Origin: Actinomycetota bacterium
GTDB taxonomy: Bacteria; Actinomycetota; Actinomycetes; Nanopelagicales; Nanopelagicaceae
Reading direction: 5' to 3'
Assembly: GCA_947463725.1 (NCBI GenBank)
Contig: CANHRM010000009.1
Location: 1 to 41,143 of the forward strand
Length of the DNA stretch: 41,143 nt
The notes beneath the pieces are model-generated. The model did not search any database and was not told where the DNA came from. It saw only the letters and a program-made list of their open reading frames with translations. Shown in pieces: positions 37,730-41,143 of the stretch. The position numbers and the translations under genes are program-made. Positions within the stretch are counted from its first letter, which is position 1. The number at the start of each line of letters is the position of its first letter.

Positions 37730-39550
37730 TTAGAGAGCGCCGCTCGCAGAGTTAGTTGGCGCATTTGCTTTGGCTTTAGCCTTTTTTAATTCCTTTTCGT
37801 TTAGAGCAACTGGCACTATTTTGGTTCCAGTTGGTGGAATGTGCTTTGATTCAAGAACAAAAGACATTACTTTCTTAAAGACTGGGCCACCAAGGTATCC
37901 ACCCCAGTGCATTCCCTTAGGATCTTGAATAGTTACCGACACTACATATCTAGGTGCATCAGCTGGCGCAAAACCAATAAAAGAAGCCGTGTAACCGCTA
38001 TAACAACCGCAGATGTCGTTGTAACGCATTGCGGTGCCCGTCTTACCAGCTACTCGATAACCCGGAATAGCTGCAGAAGGCGCTGTACCGTTTCCAGAAA
38101 CAACACTCTCCATCATGATGCGTAGTTTGTACGCGGTTTCTGCACTTACTACACGCTCAGTTGTTCGAGATTTAGCAGGTGTGAAATTTCCGTTTGCTTC
38201 ATTTGTTCCGGCAATAACCGTTGGTGATACGCGAACACCATTATTTGCAATCGTCGCAAAAACGCTAGTTGCTTGCATCGCAGTAACCGAATATCCCTGA
38301 CCGAATGCAACCGTCGGTGCTGTTGTACCTGACCAATCTGCAACTGGTCTAAGAATTCCTCTTGATTCACCTGGTAGACCAGAACCAGTGCTCAGGCCGA
38401 TTCCAAATTTTGTTAGGTAATCGTGTAATTGATTATTGGTAAGTTTCTCGCCGATCATAATTGTGCCGGTGTTACTAGAAACCGCCAAGATGCCTGAAGT
38501 TGTAAGCCGCTGATCTTTGTGTCTTTCGTGATCATGGAATGCTGAACCACCGCGAGAAAGTGCATAAGGGACTGTGAAAACTGTAGTTGGAGTAACTTTA
38601 CTTTCTTCAATTGCCGCAGCAATTGTCATAATTTTTCCAGTTGAACCTGGTTCGTAAACATCTTGAACTGATGGGTTACGCATTGCAGCTAGTGAGATGC
38701 TGTCACGATTATTTAGATTGAAAGTAGGCGCAGTGGCATGAGCCAAAATTGCACCTGTTTTAGGATCCATCACAATTACAGTTCCACTGCTTGCATTTGA
38801 AGACTTAACGGCATCGGCTATAGCTTTTGATGCAACCCACTGAATATCCCGATCGATAGTTAAGCGAATCGAAGTTCCAGCTTTTGCTGCGATAATTTCA
38901 GATTGTGAACCTGGAATTTCTGCACCATAACCATTGGCGTATGAGTACTTGCCATTAGTTCCAGTGATAATCGAGTTCATGCTCGATTCCAGACCAGTTG
39001 CGCCATTACCTTCTTGATTAACAAAGCCAATTAATGAAGCCACTAAAGAACCAGATGGATATTCGCGGATATATGCACGCTCTGGGTAAAAAGCCGTAAT
39101 ACGTTGATCAAATTCTTTAGGATCCAGTGCGTCGTTATGTTCAGTAATAGCCTTCTTTAGCGCAGTCCAGACGGCTGGCTTAGCATTGCGATAAATCAAC
39201 TTCCACTTTAATTCACCGGTAAAAAGTGTTTTCAGTTCTGATACCGGCATTCCCAGAATTGGTGAGGCAAACTTGGCGGTAAAAGCAGGGTCTGAAATCG
39301 CGCTCTGATCTACCACGATATTTATGGCATTTACGCTCTTTGCCAGCGCAACCCCATTTACATCGGTAATCGTGCCGCGAGGCGCTTGTAGCGTTGCTAC
39401 GTTCTCCATCTCATTTACTGCCCAAGTACGAATCGAGTTAGCTGTTATTACTTGTACCCAAATAACTTTAGCAACGAAAATTGCCATGAATATTAAGGTC
39501 AACGCAATCAAAATTTGAATGCGCTTGCGGACTAGAGCGAAATTACCCAA
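37730..39550 (-). CDS. ftsI: Septal transpeptidase FtsI (PBP3)
   Basis: Class B penicillin-binding protein that crosslinks septal peptidoglycan with FtsW. About 606 residues. One N-terminal membrane anchor (about 12-33), the PBP dimerisation domain (about 50-200, LQAPRGTITDVNGVALA) and the transpeptidase domain follow. Active-site motifs are SxxK in EPGSTGKIM (Ser303, Lys306), SxN in AVSSNTGT and KTGTA in RVAGKTGTAMRY. I favour TTG 39550, 4 nt after a GGAGGG in the ftsL 3' end; the frame also allows TTG 39565, but that codon lies upstream of the GGAGGG. The C-terminus ends in a Lys/Ala-rich tail. No PASTA domain. Confidence 0.96.
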   Translation of the reverse strand: MGNFALVRKRIQILIALTLIFMAIFVAKVIWVQVITANSIRTWAVNEMENVATLQAPRGTITDVNGVALAKSVNAINIVVDQSAISDPAFTAKFASPILGMPVSELKTLFTGELKWKLIYRNAKPAVWTALKKAITEHNDALDPKEFDQRITAFYPERAYIREYPSGSLVASLIGFVNQEGNGATGLESSMNSIITGTNGKYSYANGYGAEIPGSQSEIIAAKAGTSIRLTIDRDIQWVASKAIADAVKSSNASSGTVIVMDPKTGAILAHATAPTFNLNNRDSISLAAMRNPSVQDVYEPGSTGKIMTIAAAIEESKVTPTTVFTVPYALSRGGSAFHDHERHKDQRLTTSGILAVSSNTGTIMIGEKLTNNQLHDYLTKFGIGLSTGSGLPGESRGILRPVADWSGTTAPTVAFGQGYSVTAMQATSVFATIANNGVRVSPTVIAGTNEANGNFTPAKSRTTERVVSAETAYKLRIMMESVVSGNGTAPSAAIPGYRVAGKTGTAMRYNDICGCYSGYTASFIGFAPADAPRYVVSVTIQDPKGMHWGGYLGGPVFKKVMSFVLESKHIPPTGTKIVPVALNEKELKKAKAKANAPTNSASGAL

Positions 39551-39962
39551 TTGACCCTCCAGCAACTACATCAGTTGCAGGAACTAAAGGTTCGTCAAGA
39601 TTTAGAAATTGTGGATTCGCAGAAGGATTCATTCCCATTTTACTTGCCGCAGCAGCCAGTGCCATTGGTGAAGAGATTCGATCTAATTGACGAATATATG
39701 CTTCTCTTTGATCAGTAAGTAAGCGAGCCTCAAGTTGTAGTTTTGAAAGTTTGAATGCATCCTGTGCAAGAAGCGTATTTATAAAGAGAAGTGAAACTAG
39801 GCCAAGTGCTCCAATTCCAGTTAGGAAAAGGATGAAAACTTTCTGGTCGGCTCGCTTGTCGATGTCGATCTTAGGAACTAGACGAAGAGCAACTTCCGAA
39901 GATCGTTCAATCACTTTCTTTCTTGAACGGTTGATTACTGGAGCGAGTGCTGTGATTGCCAT
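39543..39962 (-). CDS. FtsL-like bitopic division protein
   Basis: 139 residues between rsmH and ftsI, the usual ftsL place. A basic N-terminal cytosolic part (about 1-40) leads into one membrane segment (41-64, VFILFLTGIGALGLVSLLF) and a Leu-heptad-like extracytoplasmic coiled coil (about 65-100, KLSKLQLEARLLTDQREAYIRQL), then a Pro/Asn-rich tail. Sequence similarity in this family is low, so the name rests on size, topology and position. ATG 39962 overlaps the rsmH stop (TAATG), and its 3' end contains the ftsI Shine-Dalgarno. Confidence 0.85.
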   Translation of the reverse strand: MAITALAPVINRSRKKVIERSSEVALRLVPKIDIDKRADQKVFILFLTGIGALGLVSLLFINTLLAQDAFKLSKLQLEARLLTDQREAYIRQLDRISSPMALAAAASKMGMNPSANPQFLNLDEPLVPATDVVAGGSIG

Positions 39963-40906
39963 TATGCAGCCAACCGTTCTATTGCACGTAGACGAACTGA
40001 CTGCGCGCGCGAGTTCGCGGCAATCTCTGCTTCACTTGGTAATACCGAACCGCGAACCACTAGAGCGAATTTCGCAGCAAATTCAGGAAGATCAATTGGT
40101 AAGTCACGTGGCGTGCCTGATGTTGTAGCTTGGGTAAAAATTTCTTTTACGATGCGATCTTCAAGTGACTGGAATGACATAACTACTAGGCGCCCGCCGA
40201 CCTTTAGCAGTTCTAAAGCTTGCGGAATTGCTCGGTTAACAGCGCCAAGTTCATCATTAGTTTCAATTCGCAATGCTTGGAAAGTGCGCTTGGCTGGATT
40301 GCCACCAGTGCGACGAGTCGCTGCTGGAATGCTCTCTTTAACTAAAGTTGCCAGTTGTGCAGTTGAATTAAGGGGCGCTTTAGCTCGTTCTTTAACAATA
40401 TTCTCAACAATGCGTGTTGCGAATTTTTCTTCACCATAGGTACGCAAAATTCGTACTAATTCGCCAGGTGCATAAGTATTTACAATTTCGCTAGCAGTAA
40501 TTCCAGTTGATCGATCCATACGCATATCAAGTGGTGCATCTTGCGAATACGAAAACCCACGATCGCTCTGATCAAGTTGCATTGATGAAACGCCTAGATC
40601 AAAAAGAATTCCATCAACTTTGTTAAATCCAAAACTATTAACGACTTCAGTAATTTCATCAAAGATTGCATGATTTAGTTTTGTGCGGTTTTCAAATTTA
40701 GCTAACCGATTTTTTGCTTTAACAATTGCATCAAGATCACGATCAATTCCAATCAAAACTAAATTTGGATTTGATTCAAGTAAAGCTTCGCTATGTCCAC
40801 CGAGGCCAAGAGTTGCGTCAACTACAACTGGAGTTTCTGATTTATTAATTGCGGGGGTTAAAAGATCAATGCAGGTATCTCGCATTACTGAAATATGTTC
40901 TTGCAT
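39962..40906 (-). CDS. rsmH: 16S rRNA m4C1402 methyltransferase RsmH (MraW)
   Basis: SAM-dependent methyltransferase that modifies C1402 in the ribosomal P site. 314 residues. HISVMRDTCIDLL starts the conserved part, VVDATLGLGGHSEALLE is the SAM loop, DGILFDLGVSSMQLDQSDRGFSY is the family signature, and AKRTFQALRIETNDEL and VVMSFQSLEDRIVK follow. The start is ATG 40906, 4 nt after a strong GGGGGA; the preceding TTG at 40909 is too close to that site. The leader holds the structured element at 41008-41082 and a 15-nt-period direct repeat (40918-40946). Confidence 0.98.
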   Translation of the reverse strand: MQEHISVMRDTCIDLLTPAINKSETPVVVDATLGLGGHSEALLESNPNLVLIGIDRDLDAIVKAKNRLAKFENRTKLNHAIFDEITEVVNSFGFNKVDGILFDLGVSSMQLDQSDRGFSYSQDAPLDMRMDRSTGITASEIVNTYAPGELVRILRTYGEEKFATRIVENIVKERAKAPLNSTAQLATLVKESIPAATRRTGGNPAKRTFQALRIETNDELGAVNRAIPQALELLKVGGRLVVMSFQSLEDRIVKEIFTQATTSGTPRDLPIDLPEFAAKFALVVRGSVLPSEAEIAANSRAQSVRLRAIERLAA

Positions 40907-40910
40907 CAAT

Positions 40911-40946
40911 TCCCCCTTTCGTTAACTTGCCCTTCATCAACTTGCC
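40911..40946 (-). repeat. Two-copy direct repeat and RBS in rsmH leader
   Basis: GGCAAGTTGATGAA (40946-40933) is followed at a 15-nt period by GGCAAGTTAACGAA (40931-40918), 12 of 14 bases alike, on the minus strand. The second copy runs directly into the rsmH Shine-Dalgarno AAAGGGGGA (40919-40911). The stretch 40947-41007 is purine-rich and holds nothing else I recognise. Confidence 0.7.
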
Positions 40947-41007
40947 TTGCTTTACTTCTTTACTGCTTGTGTTCCATGTTCTGTTTTTCGTTATCGCTAT
41001 CTGTTCT

Positions 41008-41082
41008 GGTCACCGCCGGCCGACGGAGTTTCATAAACGGCACCGGGGAAGGGGCGCCGTTTTCGTAGGGTCGGCGGTGGCC
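41008..41082 (-). ncRNA. Structured RNA hairpin before rsmH, probable mraW motif
   Basis: In the transcript, an outer stem pairs GGCCACCGCC (41082-41073) with GGCGGTGACC (41017-41008), nine of ten pairs with one C-A mismatch. An inner stem pairs ACGGCGCC (41060-41053) with GGTGCCGT (41044-41037), one G-U, closing a pyrimidine loop CCTTCCCC. It lies 19 nt after the mraZ stop and about 100 nt before rsmH. The actinobacterial mraW RNA motif is described as a hairpin with a conserved loop upstream of mraW genes; position and form fit, but the loop consensus was not compared. No U-run follows, so it is not a terminator. Confidence 0.7.
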
Positions 41083-41101
41083 AAAAGAGATAGTGGTTAG
41101 A

Positions 41102-41143
41102 TCAAAAGAGACCTGGGAACACCTCCTCGGAAACTTCAGCGAA
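41102..41143 (-). CDS. mraZ: 3' end of mraZ (C-terminal 13 codons)
   Basis: The minus strand from the right edge reads FAEVSEEVFPGLF and a TGA stop (41104-41102). Acidic residues and a VFPGL-type end resemble the C-terminus of actinobacterial MraZ, the AbrB-fold repressor of the dcw operon, and mraZ is the usual gene directly upstream of rsmH. With only 13 residues the call rests mainly on position. Confidence 0.65.
   Translation of the reverse strand, partial: FAEVSEEVFPGLF

Noticed and set aside
40864..40937. Small minus-strand frame ATG 40937 overlapping the rsmH start out of frame
   Set aside because: It follows from the direct repeat and purine-rich leader and has no good ribosome site of its own. 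A uORF role cannot be excluded, but nothing supports it.
41008..41082. Hairpin as a Rho-independent terminator of mraZ
   Set aside because: The following transcript bases are AGAACAGATAGCG, without a U-run, and the stem has two parts with internal loops.
40849..41100. Plus-strand frame across the rsmH 5' end and leader
   Set aside because: It is antisense to rsmH and the hairpin, with no ribosome site or recognisable protein.

Overview
The window looks like chromosomal DNA from a streamlined, AT-leaning actinobacterium. I infer a freshwater acI/Nanopelagicales-type lineage, but this was not checked by any search. Supporting signs are a PriA-type HisA in place of TrpF, an actinobacterial IleRS with a short translational T-box leader, SepF/YggT next to ftsZ, a dcw cluster without ftsA, a Lys/Ala-tailed DksA-like protein beside lspA, and very tight gene packing. 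Nearly every gene lies on the minus strand; ileS is the only plus-strand gene.

In transcription order (right to left), the right third (41143-26767) is the division and cell wall (dcw) cluster. It runs from the 3' end of mraZ through a structured intergenic RNA element, rsmH, ftsL-like, ftsI, murE, murF, mraY, murD, ftsW, murG, murC, ftsQ and ftsZ. These genes make the lipid II precursor, flip and polymerise it at the septum, and supply the Z-ring. The genes overlap or abut until a 148-bp gap before ftsZ, which holds a candidate promoter, a 31-nt hairpin near its predicted +1 and a strong Shine-Dalgarno. Then come pgeF, yggS, sepF and yggT, a typical post-ftsZ division block.

At 21203-24655 ileS interrupts on the plus strand, preceded by its own promoter and a T-box leader whose last hairpin hides the ribosome binding site. 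Its stop codon abuts the yggT stop codon. To the left lie a DksA-like gene, lspA, an RluD-type pseudouridine synthase and dnaE (replicative polymerase).

From 15376 to 5448 a continuous run carries hisD-hisC-hisB-hisH-hisA(priA)-hisF-hisI followed directly by trpE, a 57-aa membrane protein, trpC, trpB and trpA. The his and trp genes are joined by short gaps and overlaps, and trpF is absent, as expected if PriA does both isomerisations. hisG, hisE, trpD and trpG are not in the window. The run continues into a MauE/DoxX-like protein, a membrane-anchored DsbA-like thioredoxin, lgt and a VIT/CCC1-like metal transporter. After a 264-bp gap with an 18-bp tandem repeat comes gltB, cut by the left window edge.

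Most of the window is conserved housekeeping. I found no clear new defence or mobile system. The points most worth a second look are the GXHH-swapped IleRS with its T-box, the hairpin at the start of the ftsZ mRNA, the repeat and box cluster before gltB, the mraZ-rsmH RNA hairpin and the small protein inside the trp genes.
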